From Calocera cornea HHB12733 (Eukaryota; Basidiomycota; Dacrymycetes; Dacrymycetales; Dacrymycetaceae): 57,410 nt of DNA. Under the pieces are notes generated by a model. The model made no database searches. It had not been told where the DNA came from and saw nothing but the letters and a program-made list of their open reading frames with translations. Both the position numbers and the translations under genes were made by a program. Shown piece after piece: positions 1-11,690 of this stretch. How positions within the stretch are numbered: the first letter of the stretch is position 1; the number at the start of each line of letters is the position of its first letter. The DNA lies in the NCBI GenBank assembly GCA_001632435.1, contig KV424084.1:1-57410 (forward strand). The letters run 5' to 3'.

Positions 1-432
1 TTCCACTTTGTCGTCTCGGGGTATCTCGCTCATTAGTTCTAGCCAGTATAAGCGCATATCCTCAACTCGTTGTTATTATGCACACCTGTAGCGTAGATTC
101 CAGCCAGGACTTCATGCGTCTGCTGGCTCCGGATGAGCTCGAACACCCTGGGCATCACCCTGTCGTTCCAGAACTTCCCAACGGCGTCTGGCGACAGCTC
201 AGAGATGGCAGCAGCAACCTTCATACCAGTGTAAGAACAAGATCTCATGTAACATGTATCCACTTCGTACCATCGCTTTGAGTTCAGCCCCTGCAGCTTG
301 CCTGACCTTCTCATCCCTGAAGCGAACGTCAGTGGGTGGCAACAGCCAGGGTCGGTCGAGGGAGTAGGCGTACTTCGTCCTCATTAATTGGAACTGCTTG
401 TAGATCGGATCTGAGGGGTCTGGTGCCGCCAT
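1..432 (-). CDS. Second TOR kinase gene, 5' end only (runs off the left edge)
   Basis: This is the start of a second target-of-rapamycin gene. Its ATG at 432 begins [18 protein letters not shown], nearly the same N-terminus as the complete TOR gene at 10074. Four coding pieces can be followed: about 20 codons, an intron starting GTACGC, the [15 protein letters not shown] stretch, an intron starting GTACGA, the [17 protein letters not shown] to GIYAT stretch, then a 47-nt intron and the [11 protein letters not shown] piece at the very edge. All introns have GT..AG ends and no frame is broken. Most base differences from the other copy are silent, which suggests a gene under selection, not a dead fragment. 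The HEAT-repeat body, kinase and FATC parts would lie left of the window. In fungi TOR acts as the kinase of TORC1 or TORC2; which one this copy serves cannot be told. It could also be a partial duplicate. Confidence 0.82.
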
Positions 433-1419
433 CTTTGCAGTTCTATCCCTCTAGATGTCGTCGTCCAAGTTCATAAGAAGAAAGCCGGAAGACTTTGGGC
501 TCGAAGACAATGGGGTTTCGCTTATAGGGGTGCAGTGAGGCCCCCTAGCCAGGGTGCCCTAACTGTAGATTGTTCCCGTTCCCAAAGCGCTCGTAGTATA
601 TGCTTCATGACTACTATCGCCCGGCTGGATCTCGGATTTGCCTTCCAAGCTTGCGCTTATTTAAATAAACTGTCTATGGCACAATAGTCTCCTATCTTTC
701 GGGAATGTGTGAAACGTTGTCTCGACAAATACCATACTGTTAAATCGCCGAGGAGATGCCCACTGGTACTCCGCACATGCGTGCTCCAACTAAGCGCTGG
801 CGAGCCTGGCGTGGCAAGGAATATTAATGTGTAATACGTTCCTCGTGCTCCCATCGTTGCTTCGAGATGCAGCGTCAGGGAAGCCAAACAAACTCCTTAA
901 ACCCCTTGGAGGCTCACAGCGGGAGTGAGAATCGTGCTATTGGTCAGCGTTAGCAGTCTATAGCTGAGTGAGTGAGCGGCGGACGAGGCCTGCAGAGCTC
1001 GAGGATTTTCCACATACGCTGTGCCCAGGTCCTTCGAAGAACTTTGATCTAGGCTTGCCGAACGTCCTTGCCAGTCGTTTGCCTGATAGCGCGCTCATAG
1101 GAAAATAGCCTCCGAGCTCTGGGGTACAATCGGCGAATGTATGCATCGCGATAACGCGAATCCCCGGAACTAATGCACGCGATTTGTTTTCAGTCGTCAA
1201 ATTCCTTATATGTCCCAAAGTGGCAGGCAGAAACCAGCAGATGGGTCGCCACGTATAAGAACAGTACACTAATATACACCATACAACCAGGGGAATATCG
1301 TATGAGGGAATAGAGCATGTGCTGCCATGCATGGAGGGTATGTGTCTTTAAATGTGGCGAGAGCAGTGTACAAAAAACGTCGCGGACAACCTCGCCCTGC
1401 CTGGCATTACCTCGAACAT
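433..1419. other. Spacer between the two TOR copies
   Basis: This spacer of about 990 bases holds the promoter of the left TOR copy and the 3' end of the complete TOR gene. The stretch just right of 432 still resembles the sequence upstream of 10074 over roughly 110 bases, then the similarity fades. Open frames between 657 and 1435 are short, lack family features and are not supported as genes. Confidence 0.6.
509..542. promoter_or_regulatory. Promoter block conserved between TOR copies (left copy)
   Basis: A 34-base block running AATGGGG .. TTAGGGGTG-like .. GTGAGGCC lies about 77-110 bases upstream of the left TOR ATG. It matches 10154-10186, at the same distance from the other TOR ATG, with one indel and a few mismatches, while neighbouring sequence is less alike. 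It may be a shared core promoter or factor site; its function is inferred only. Confidence 0.4.
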
Positions 1420-4400
1420 TCACCAGAACGCGCACCTAAACACGCTAATGAGTCTCAATATCTACGTGATTAAACATATTACGTACCATCCCATGAAGCA
1501 CTGGCACAGATTTTCAAGGGAAGTAGCCTGGGCGATGAGCTTCTCCACCTGGACAGCCACGGGCAAGGAGACATCCTCCTTGAACTCTTGGCCTTCAACG
1601 ACGTTCAACTCACTGGATCTTCCAAGAGGTAGAAGATCAGCTTACCAAGTAGCTTATTTTGAACGCGATTGAACACTGCTATGGCTCGTTCGTTGCGACC
1701 CTCGACACGGGGGTTACCGTCGATGTCTGGATGGACCATCAGCAGCGTCGGACTGATTCCACGCAACGCGCTTACTATTGAAGATCTCGTTTTCATCAGC
1801 CTTCGGCCTTCGTCCTGGTCCCGTCGGACGAGTGTCAACAATGGCTAAATGTGAAGTGAGCGGTAGTGGCTTTGGGCATTGTTGACACTGACCGTTCTCG
1901 CCTTCCGCCCGTGCCATAACCCTGTCATCAACATCTTGCTGCAAACGCCAGCTGATAAGAGGATCGTAGACGAAAGCTTCCATGAGGGCCAAAAGAGACT
2001 CTTTATTGTCACGCAGTACTTGCATTGTGATTTCGCATGTGTGTTTGTAGCTCCCGTGGATTCCGCTGACCTCCATAGCGTGGGTGAGCATCCGTGTGAG
2101 GCGGAAGGGGATCTTCTCGGGGTACTTCTCGCGATGCATTGCGATTTCGAAGCAGTCACCAAAGTCGATGTGGATCATCTTTCCGCTTTTCCGATCCAGA
2201 AGCAAGTTTGATGGATGGCGATCGCCCAAACCAAGGATATGACCGACCATGCTGGTAACTGCCAGTGACCTTGTGTATGTGGAGCGCCGCTCGAGCCATG
2301 CTTCGGAATTCTGACTCTTGAGCCAGAGGACGCGGTAAAGATCCTGTCCCGTCGTGTTGTCCAGCGCATACTCGAACACCTCGACTTTCTGAAGCAAGGG
2401 AAGATTCTCGTAATCAGGCGCCATCTGGATTGCGAGTAAGTAAGTCTCATAATCAGGGGCAAAGCTCGTACCTGGAGCATCAAGCGCTGCTCAATGTTAA
2501 GCAAGATCTGGCGAGCTTCTCGATACTCTTTGATGAGCACATGCATCGTATCACTGTTCTGTACCCAGCCGAGTAGGCCAGAGTACGGAGACAGCGGGAT
2601 GACGGCATATCGCTGGATGTGGAGCTGTCTTTTGAAGCTCTGCGGATCAACGGCAAGGAGATCATTGACAAGACTGAAGAGCTGCATGACACGCTCATCC
2701 TGGCGTAGATCCTCGTGACCTAATCAATGTCAGCGGCATATCGACACGCGGACTCATGAATGTCGACCTTTCAAGGCGTATTGATACTCTTGGCCGTCCG
2801 CGCCTTTGATAGAAAGCCTGCGTGGCCGCTGCTTTGATGCAATGACGGACAGTGTCATGTTGAAGCTCGCAATTGGAATGATTTCCTTTCCGCTGCGGTA
2901 CGTCCCTATAATGCGGTAAGTATACTATACACAGAGAGGAAGCAGCGAGATATGCTTGCCTGGGACAGCTACTTTCAAATCTCTCGCTTTCAGAAGCTCT
3001 GGTGAAGTGTATTGCAGTTCGATGGTAGTGAGATGGGGAATGCTCTTCTGGATTCTATTGGCGAATGCATGAGATGGCAGTTACTGATGGGCAGAGTGGA
3101 TGCATACTTCTTCCATACGACATAGTAGATGTCCCACGCTCTGTTGAGGTCTGCACTATCGCCGTATGCACGGAATCTCCGGCAATGCTCCCTCGCTTGG
3201 CGTAATTCGGTGCCGAAGCTTTGGACGAAGGACGTCTCGCGGAACGTCTCCGGTCCCTGCTTGTGGTCAGCAGGCATGGTAAAGGCATGAAATTGAACAA
3301 ACCTGGTCTAGCAATTCGTGCAAGGGCTCTAGGTGCGCAATCATCCCCTCAGGGTTTTTGTCGCCAAAATAGATCTTCGATGCCTCCTCGAGGGCTTCAA
3401 ACCATTGCTCGTGCCATAGGATGGCAACTCGGACGAGCTCTTTGCTGACCATAAGCGCCTGCGCATTGGGATCAGCAAGGTGACAGTATCGCGCCAGACC
3501 TTGTACATGCCTGATCGACAACCTCCTTGCTATGTTCGCGCATTCGATCAAGAACGTATAGAGCCGCATTTTTGCGAGCAAGACTAGGTGACTTGGAGGC
3601 TACGGCAAGTGGGTAGACCAGAGCCTGTGGGTGAGCTTTCCCGAGATCAGAAAGCAGTTGATTGATCAGTCGCCGAATATTGGGATTAGGCATCTGGATG
3701 CGGGCAATGATCTGCGTCCAGCTGAGTCAAAGGGATCGCAGTAAATATTTAGAATGCCTGCATACCTGAGGGATCACATCAAGCCAGGTGTCAATATCAA
3801 CACTGGTGAAACCTTCGGCAATAGCGCCATTGACGTCTTGCTGTTGTCCGTATTTGAACCACAATGTCAGAATTCGCAGCGTATCTTGCAGGGCATTGTC
3901 CTGGCGTAGCGAAATCGATCGGAAGAATCCTGAGGACAGCAATTCATAATCCATCCATATGGGACTGTGAAATACGCACCTCGGGTTGCTGCGATAATAT
4001 GTTGCACCAGGACACCGGTCGGTATCCCCTCCCCAGCATGCGTGCTCGGGTCGTCCGCGTACACCACGACATCAAAGTTGGCAAGAGCCCATGTGTGCCA
4101 AGCTTTGTACCAATCCGGATCAAATTTGGTTGCGTAGTAGAAGGACTGCAAGACGCCTGGGGCGTTGGACTGTTGAATGATTGGATCAGACAAGCTAGCC
4201 TTATTTTCGAAATCATGCTTAACAAACGTCTTTCCATCCCTCGTCTAGAATGATATGCCATTGGCCCTGCTTGAGATGACAACGAGCTAGGAGCTTCGTA
4301 AACTTGCTGGTTCTGGGGTTGCTGATCAAGTTTGCAATTCTGCTGTCGTCGTTCAACGGAACGCCCAGGTCAGAAGCCATACGTTCAGCAAAATCGCGAA

Positions 4401-7400
4401 GGTAATTCAAGGTCTCCACCCGCTGCCCTCCTTCAGCCCACATATACTTGAGGTGAGCGTAGATCACATCAGGGGGAGCTTTGTAGCCCTATACATAGAT
4501 GAGTTCCGGATCCTGAAAAGGAGGAGACACTGTACGTCTGGGCGAGGTCTTTCTTCATCCTGACCCAGAAGCGAGTTGAGCGTTTTCTCCGCAATCTGCA
4601 TTCGATCAGACTTGCGACACAAGTTGGCGAACTTGACCCACGTGTGGACGTCATCTGCTGGAGTGAGTACCAGAGATCGGACTTGAAGGATACGTTGCCA
4701 GACTTCCACGTCCGGTTGACAGCCTCGGAGCCTGATAATACTGTGAGGGAACGTGAAGAGGGTTGCGGGATGTGGAAACTAACCGCCTTGTCCAAGTGGC
4801 ACGCATGCTACCCTTGAGCTCACCATCGAGGTCCCTCAATTGCTTGTACTCGATGATCTCTTCCAGCTCTGACAGCATTTGAACGCGCACAACGGTGCTG
4901 TAAGCACGGGTGTAGCTTTCACGAATCAAGCCCGTCAATTCAGCGTCAAGTAGATCCCGAGTCTTGTTGATTTGTTGGGCGGCCTTGCCGAACTGATTCC
5001 GATGGATGGCAAGAATAGCACGATAGAACGAACGCTCTGCCGTATCCACCTTCATAGCAGATATGTAGTCCTCCATAAGATCCCAATGTCGTTGAGACCA
5101 TGCGGCCGCGGCTGCAAGAGGAGCCACTTGTCGTCGTTCCTCAAAGTCTGCATCGACCCAGTGACTTTGAACTTGGTCCGAGAGCAGAGCCCACTCGCCG
5201 AGAGCATGGTAACATCGCATCTTGCCAATAGCGACTTCTGGTGACTCCTCGTCTGTCAAATTCTTGCTCTCGTACGCCTCCAAAGCTTCCTGCCATCGTC
5301 CGAGCTTCTCATACCACTCCTCTTGCTGCGCCATGCCATATTCCTCCCGGGCCAGAACAAGGGTCCCCCAGGCAGCGTCCGGCTGTTGAAGCTTTGTGTT
5401 CACGTTGATGAGATCTTCAATGAGAGACGTTGCGCTTTCTTTCTCTTTCTCCTGGATGAACTCGAGCTCCTTGTAGTGGAGCGCCTTCGCATACGCGTGA
5501 TGACGGAGTGCCTCCCGACCGAGAGTACGGATACTGATACCAAGGGGTCTGTCGTCATGTTCCATGAATTCGCATAAGCCCAGGAGGATGTTAATGATTT
5601 CAGGGGGGGCCTCGGGTGTTGTGATAGCGACCTCAATGGCGCGCACGAAGTCCTCCTAACAACGGAATTGGTGGTCATTTCTACGCTGGGCCGAAGCTTG
5701 CTTACCTGATAAGTGTCGTATAACTGGCCCCAACAAGAGATGAATGCAGCATTGAAAAGCTCACGAGCCAATGTGACGTGCGCGGACGCTGTTCCTGCGC
5801 ATGCACGCAAAGCGTGTGAGGGAGACTCTCGCAGAAGCTCTACTGCCAAATGCCGGATCCACTCCATCCAGTCCTCCCCCGTCGATACTTGAGACACATC
5901 CCAAGCTTGCTTCAAGTGTTGCTGGTTCACAGCGAGACTTGTGGTTTCCGGTGGCGCACTGGCTTCGACTTTATCCTGATCGAAGCTGATTAGGGGTCAG
6001 AGTCATATACCACTCTATCCAGCAAAGCTCCACGTACGACTCGATTGCACCAAATTCCGGCGGCAGGGGCTCGCCATTGAGTAATTTTGTCACCAGCTTC
6101 TCATAGTTAGCGTGACGGATGTTGTAACGGACGACAAGCTGTGCTCAAGGAGGTCAGATTTCAAGTCGTGTGAGTCGAAGCATGATTGAATACCTTGTTG
6201 ATCATAGAAAGGAACACAGTGAAGTCGGAGTTCAGCTGGAAAAGCAGTGCACACAGCGTGTCCATGACAGCCATCCGGAGCTCCTGGTTAGAACCCGCCA
6301 GTACGCGACCCAAGGCATGCACGATTCTGGAAGCATGATCTGCGAAGTTCACTTTCTGCGATAGTCGACCAATTGTGTGAATTGCCGACTTCCGGAGGGG
6401 CAATCTGGCTTCGGTACTCTCGCACGTGCGCAAGATGGCAGGGAGAACCAGATGCATGTATTCTTCGATGTCGGAGCCAAAGGTGTAGAAAGCATGCAGG
6501 ACGTTGGTTTGTAGAGTGAGGGCATCCGTGCTCTTCGCGCTGAGTGCCTCTAGCAGCTTCGGCAGGATTGCAGGAAGGTGTACTTTAAATTCACCTTCCA
6601 ATGCCTTCGCGAGCGCCTCCACGAGAGAAACCAGGGGTGGCAGTGGATGATCGATGTTCCACAAGTCTCCGAAGAGTGCGACCACGTCTGTCAAGAAAGG
6701 ACGAATGTGCTGCTTGATGATGCCAATGAGTTTCGACAGTTCAGATATGTAGAACTCATGAGCTGTGGCAGCAGGCGACCGAATTACAGCCAAGAATGCC
6801 GGAATAATCTGAGGACAACGGTCAGACGTCGGTGGATGTGGTTTACAAGCACAGACGTACGTGAGGTAAGAAGGCCACGCATTTAAGGCCCTGAGTTCGG
6901 TAGATAGCCAAAATACTCTCGATAACATTCGTATGCCTGTCGCTGAAGGAGCTATCCTGGAGGAGGTTCACGAGGGAGTTCATAGCGACTGTTTGGAAAT
7001 ACTCCTCAGATGTCGCACCCGCTGTGTTCATGAGCCAAGCCAGATCAAATATGTTTTGGGGTGCGGCAGCATGACCGATGGCATCGTCCATGCGCTTGTT
7101 GGAAAGCTACAAAGCGTGAAAACGTGTCCTGTTCTGCGCCCTGGAACCACGTACCTTATCTTTGTAGGGATCCAGAGCTCCAAGGATACCCATAACCTTG
7201 ATGACTTCACGCCTAAAGTCTTGCCGTCGTTCCGTCTCGTTCAGGAATCGGATAAGAAGCGGCAGTATTTGGGGATAGTCAAGGTATGGTTGAATAACAT
7301 ATCCGGTGTGAGAGCAGAAAGAGCCAAGAGCCCTCAATGCAGCTTCTCGCTTTGCGAAGGATGATTGATCCTGGAGATTGGTCAGGATGAGCTCCATGAT

Positions 7401-10074
7401 GTCCTTGATGTGAGGATTCAGATCTTCGCCGCCAACGACAGCGAGTTCGGACAAGCAGTTGAGAACCTGTGTTACAACTGTTGTGCTCTTGTCTTTGACC
7501 TTCGGTAAGAGCACCTTGAGAATGGGAACGGCGTATGGCTTGATGAGCCGCTGCGTAGCCCCAATCAGAAGCGTCAACAGCCGAGCACTTTCTTCTTTGT
7601 CACGACTGGCATCGCAACAAGTCAGCCATAACGCGGCAAAGTGACATTGCGCACACTCACGTGACGGCTGAGTACTCCATTTCGGTCAAGAGCTGTATAA
7701 TCGCTTTCCGTAGCGGTGGCATCACACAAGCGGGATTATGGTTCGCGAGGCGCCCCACCAGCTTGACGGAAATCTGTCGCACAGAAAACACCTCATCGTT
7801 CAAACCAATAAATATGGCCCGAATGTTCTCCGCCTGGCTCAGGTGTCGATCAAAGCGTTCATCGAGGGCGCCCAGGACTCGCTGCCTCGTCAAGGCGTCT
7901 GGAAAAGGAATTTTGAGTTTTGTTCGAGGTCATTCACTAGCCGACATACCTGGGTCAGCGATACCGACAGCAAGGAGCTTGTCCAGGACATCGCTAATGA
8001 TCCTCATAGCGTGAACGCTGGTCTGATGGCAGATAGGATCTCTCATGAAGAGATGGCAGCATGTCAGGGCAGCGGCCTGACGAATCTTGGGATCATCATC
8101 CTCGATGTAAGGCAAGGCGCAGGTTCTTGTGAATTCACTGAGCGCGTGACCTAAATCTCTGGTCAGAACGTGACAGACGGTACAGAAACCAAAGCAGACC
8201 TGTGAAATCAAACGAGCCCAGAGTTACTAGTGCCAACGTGATATCCTGGTCTCTCTTATTCGGAACACCCTTGATGACAGATATCAAAAGGATCCCTCCT
8301 GCAGGAAGTGTACATACCATAGGAGCCTCTCGAGAAATTGGGGCATTGTGAGTAGAATGAGCAGACGAAGCCACACTCGGCGGTCTATATGGGTGACCAC
8401 AGAGCGCCTGGCTCAGTAGATGTAGAAGGCGATCTGCACATGCTTGATTAGAGAGTAGCACGCTGTTAAAGAAGAGAGTCACCTTGAATGATCCTAAGCA
8501 TCGGTGGAATATTCTTGACAATATCCTCAAGCGCTTGTCGAAGTGCTTCGCTCAATCCGCAGGCAAACATGAGATCAAGGATATCATGAAGCAAACGCGT
8601 GAGATTGGGTCCTACTGCCGAGGCGAGGAATCCAATACACTGGAATATCGAGTCTTCAGGAGGTGCGTAGCGCTTTTGGCCGTGCTGTTGAAGGCAGTCT
8701 TTGATGGCAGCCACGATTTGATCAAGGAAGGCCTTCATTTCGCTCGTGACACCTTGTGCGATGTGTCCGATAGCGAGGAAGGCTGAACAGATGTGAGTCA
8801 CAACGGCGGTGCTCAAGTGAAGCGAGAGTTACTCACCTGCTCCTCTCTCCGCCGGCCGTTTCAATTGCACCATCAAGTGGCCCATGACACGGTACAGGAA
8901 ATGAGTGCTGAAGCTCTGAGTATCATAGAAGACCATGGTGGGCAACAGAGTGACCACGGTGCGGCGAATGAGCGGGTCTTTGTGATCTCTATAGCGCCAT
9001 ACGCGCTCCATGCAGTCCACGTAACACTCACGCAGACACTAGAGACCAACATGAGCCAAGCGTGTAACGCCGCCACGAACAAGACTTGCCATGTCGGAAC
9101 TCATGAAAAGCGCGCGGAACGCAAGCAAAGAGCCATGGATCGACTCGACTGCAGAGCTCTGACAGCCTTGAGTGGCCTCTGCAATGAGCTTCATGAATGC
9201 AGCGTCTTTCAGGTGACGGTCGCGATCCCTGAGGATGTCGAGACAAGCAGATAGCAACTCGGCTGCGGCCTCCCGAACTTGCACCTGAACGTTATTCAGG
9301 GACGCCGTCCACCCACACAAGTGTACATACGTACCCGAGTGTCTCTCAGTAACACCCAAATGTTGTTCAACACTTGGAAAACCTGCATATGGAAGTAGGC
9401 GGGGATTCGCCTCGCAAGCTCCTTCAGAACCAGAACAGCGACCCATCTCGGGCTCTCTGGCTGACCCGGCTGCAATACCTCAATCGCTCGAGGTACCTCG
9501 AACGGAATGAAATGGTCTGCAAAGTTGGCCCCTCCTTTCTCCGCAATGACGCCAAGCGCGTGAGCAGCGGCCACCATGATCACTGGGTCATTATTCGGTA
9601 GCATGGGTCGAATGTAGTTCCAGAATCGGAAGAGCGTGCGCTCGCCTTCCACTTTGTCGTCTCGGGGTATCTCGCTCATTAGTTCTAGCCAGTATAAGCG
9701 CATATCCTCAACTCGTTGTTATTATGCACACCTGTAGCGTATATTCCAGCCAGAACCTCGTGCGTCTGCTGGCTTCGAATCAACTCAAATACCCTGGGCA
9801 TCACTCTGTCGTTCCAGAACTTCCCGACAGCGTCCGGCGAGAGTTCGGAGATGGACGCTGCGACCTTCAAAGCAGATTCAGCTCCAACTTAAGGCCGAGT
9901 GCTTCAAATGGGTACCATTGCCTTGAGCTCGGCGCCTGCAGCCTGCCTGACTTTCTCATCCCTACGAGCGAACGTCAATATATGCTCAGTGCGGGGGCCC
10001 TGAGCGCTGGCGTACTTCGCCCTCATCAACTGGAACTGCTTGAAGATCGGATCTGAGGGGTCTGGCGCCGCCAT
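1420..10074 (-). CDS. TOR1: TOR serine/threonine kinase (complete)
   Basis: This is the PI3K-related kinase at the core of TOR complexes, which couples nutrients to growth, translation and autophagy. Reading from the ATG at 10074, the product has a long HEAT-repeat region (exons over about 10000-5700), a FAT domain (about 5650-3000), the kinase domain and a FATC tail. The catalytic loop [11 protein letters not shown] and the metal-binding IDFGD lie in the exon around 2175-2424. The FATC end reads NLCQCFMGW then CAFW. The final exon is only 16 nt (1420-1435) after an intron at 1436-1486. The start was chosen because it shares [10 protein letters not shown] with the tandem copy and is followed by the DEKVRQ motif typical of TOR N-termini. 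Many introns of about 50 nt interrupt the gene and I saw no frame break. At about 8.65 kb with introns removed it fits the usual 2,300-2,400 residues. Tlk-type TOR-like kinases are an alternative for one of the two copies. Confidence 0.95.
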
Positions 10075-11690
10075 CTTTGCGCTTCCGACCGTCTAGCTGT
10101 CCCCCTCAAGTTGGCTTGAAGAAAATAAGAAGAGGCGCGCCAGTTTAGAGCATAATGGGGATTGCTATTAGGGGTGCCGTGAGGCCTAGGTTAGGGCGCG
10201 ATGAATTGCTCCCGCCACAGAAGCACATGCAGGATCACGGATCGGGCGGCTGGTTGCAGTTTGGATTGCCTATGAAGCTGGTGCTGATTTATGATAGGTA
10301 ATCTTTTCTTTACCCCTATATACTCCTATCGTTCGAAACCACGTCGCGTATCTGTTAACAGAGAAGACAACCCCTAGCGGCCGACGCAACCAGGATCTGT
10401 ACATTCCTGTTCTACGAGCGCTTGCGCGACTGGACAGGACCATGAGGTCACATGAGGTCTGGGGGACCACGCGCGTCCCCGTGTTTCTCTCGGCGCTACT
10501 TCGCAATGCACCAAAGTGGGAAGTTGGTCACGCTCAACGTCTTCCGACTTCAACCGTTGCCTTTGTGCGAGAGCTCGCCACCTTCGGATAATAGGGTTCG
10601 AAGAAGCTCAACGGTCTAGACTGGCGGCTGCGTGCCTGGTCCGAATATTCATCATCTGAGATGTCCTGCAATAATAATCTGGGCCAACTCGGCAACTTTG
10701 CTGGCGAGTTGGCGCAATTACAGCACCTTCCAGCCGATCACACGACCAGTGACTTGCCATTAGACATGTAAGTCATCTGTCGATTAGTAGCCCAACTCAA
10801 AAAAGACTGTTGCACATCGTGGTTATTCGGAGCAATTCGGTTCCCCAGAGACTTGGGGTGCGTGTTCCAGGACAAGGGGCACGAGGCTACCCAGATTACG
10901 CTCGCCACCTGGGTTCAATAGATATAGACACCCTTCCTCCACCAGCGCGGCTGAATTGCCGACTACGTCAACAGGATCAGGATGCGCGCGGCGCAGCTGC
11001 CATACAAGCCGGGAGAATCCGCATCCCATCTGTTTGCTCGTTGCGCGTCATGCATGATAAGTGTGTGTGTGCTGACGCGACGCGGGGCGATACAGAGGGA
11101 ATAGATGTGATTGGAAGATTCGAGTGGCAGAATTGTGGTCTGTCTGGGAGCGAGGTCCATGGTTGTCCTGGATATACTTCATCCAGTTCGGACGGTGCAA
11201 GAAGCTGCTGGCACTTTGCTGGGTCGGACCCATTGCAAAGGGAACGATAGCGACGGATACGGAATCCGCACGTGTTGTGCGTCCCAGTTGTTAGGCCGAA
11301 GATGTCATCTTTTGATGGTGTGGGAACAGGGCGCGCTTCTTCCCAAACAGGGGTATGATGGCATTATGACCGTCAGTGAACTTCATCGGTGGCCTCTGTT
11401 GGAGTAGGGAGTTTGGGGGGCGACGAGTTATAATGCAAAACTGGCCAAACGCACGCTGCGACAAGGCCGTGGACGTGCTTATTCGCCTGATTGGGCTTAG
11501 CGCGGTCCTGTGAAGGCCCCTCCCTTGCTGTGACCGAGGTGATCCCCCGGTGCAAATCAGGCTCCGTGTCGGGACACCCTCACGTCAAGCCAAGGCAAGG
11601 GCAACACGCTTCTCGTCCCACCTATTGCTCCCCTTGTGCCGCCCCTTCGCCCCTTCTCTTCCCCCTCCCCCCCCCTTCTTCCTCAACGCC
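10075..11690. other. Intergenic region between divergent TOR and ROM2-type genes
   Basis: This region of 1.6 kb should hold the TOR promoter on the left and the Rho-GEF promoter on the right. The last 70 bases before 11691 are very CT-rich, as in many fungal leaders. Open frames at 10270-10506 (minus) and 10810-11250 (plus) show no recognisable domain or credible splicing and are not called genes. Confidence 0.5.
10154..10186. promoter_or_regulatory. Promoter block conserved between TOR copies (right copy)
   Basis: This is the counterpart of 509-542, about 80-112 bases upstream of the complete TOR ATG. Conservation at matched spacing in two diverged promoters suggests a regulatory role, though shared ancestry alone could leave such a trace. 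Confidence 0.4.

Noticed and set aside
1..432. TOR 5' fragment read as a pseudogene
   Set aside because: All visible splice sites are intact and nearly all changes are silent, so a working gene that continues off the window is the simpler reading.
10570..10660. GGTTCGAA-like T-arm sequence suggesting a tRNA
   Set aside because: No acceptor stem, D-arm or anticodon arm could be paired around it.
10810..11250. Open frame of 146 codons between TOR and ROM2
   Set aside because: No recognisable motif, no plausible promoter or splicing, and it overlaps minus-strand frames.
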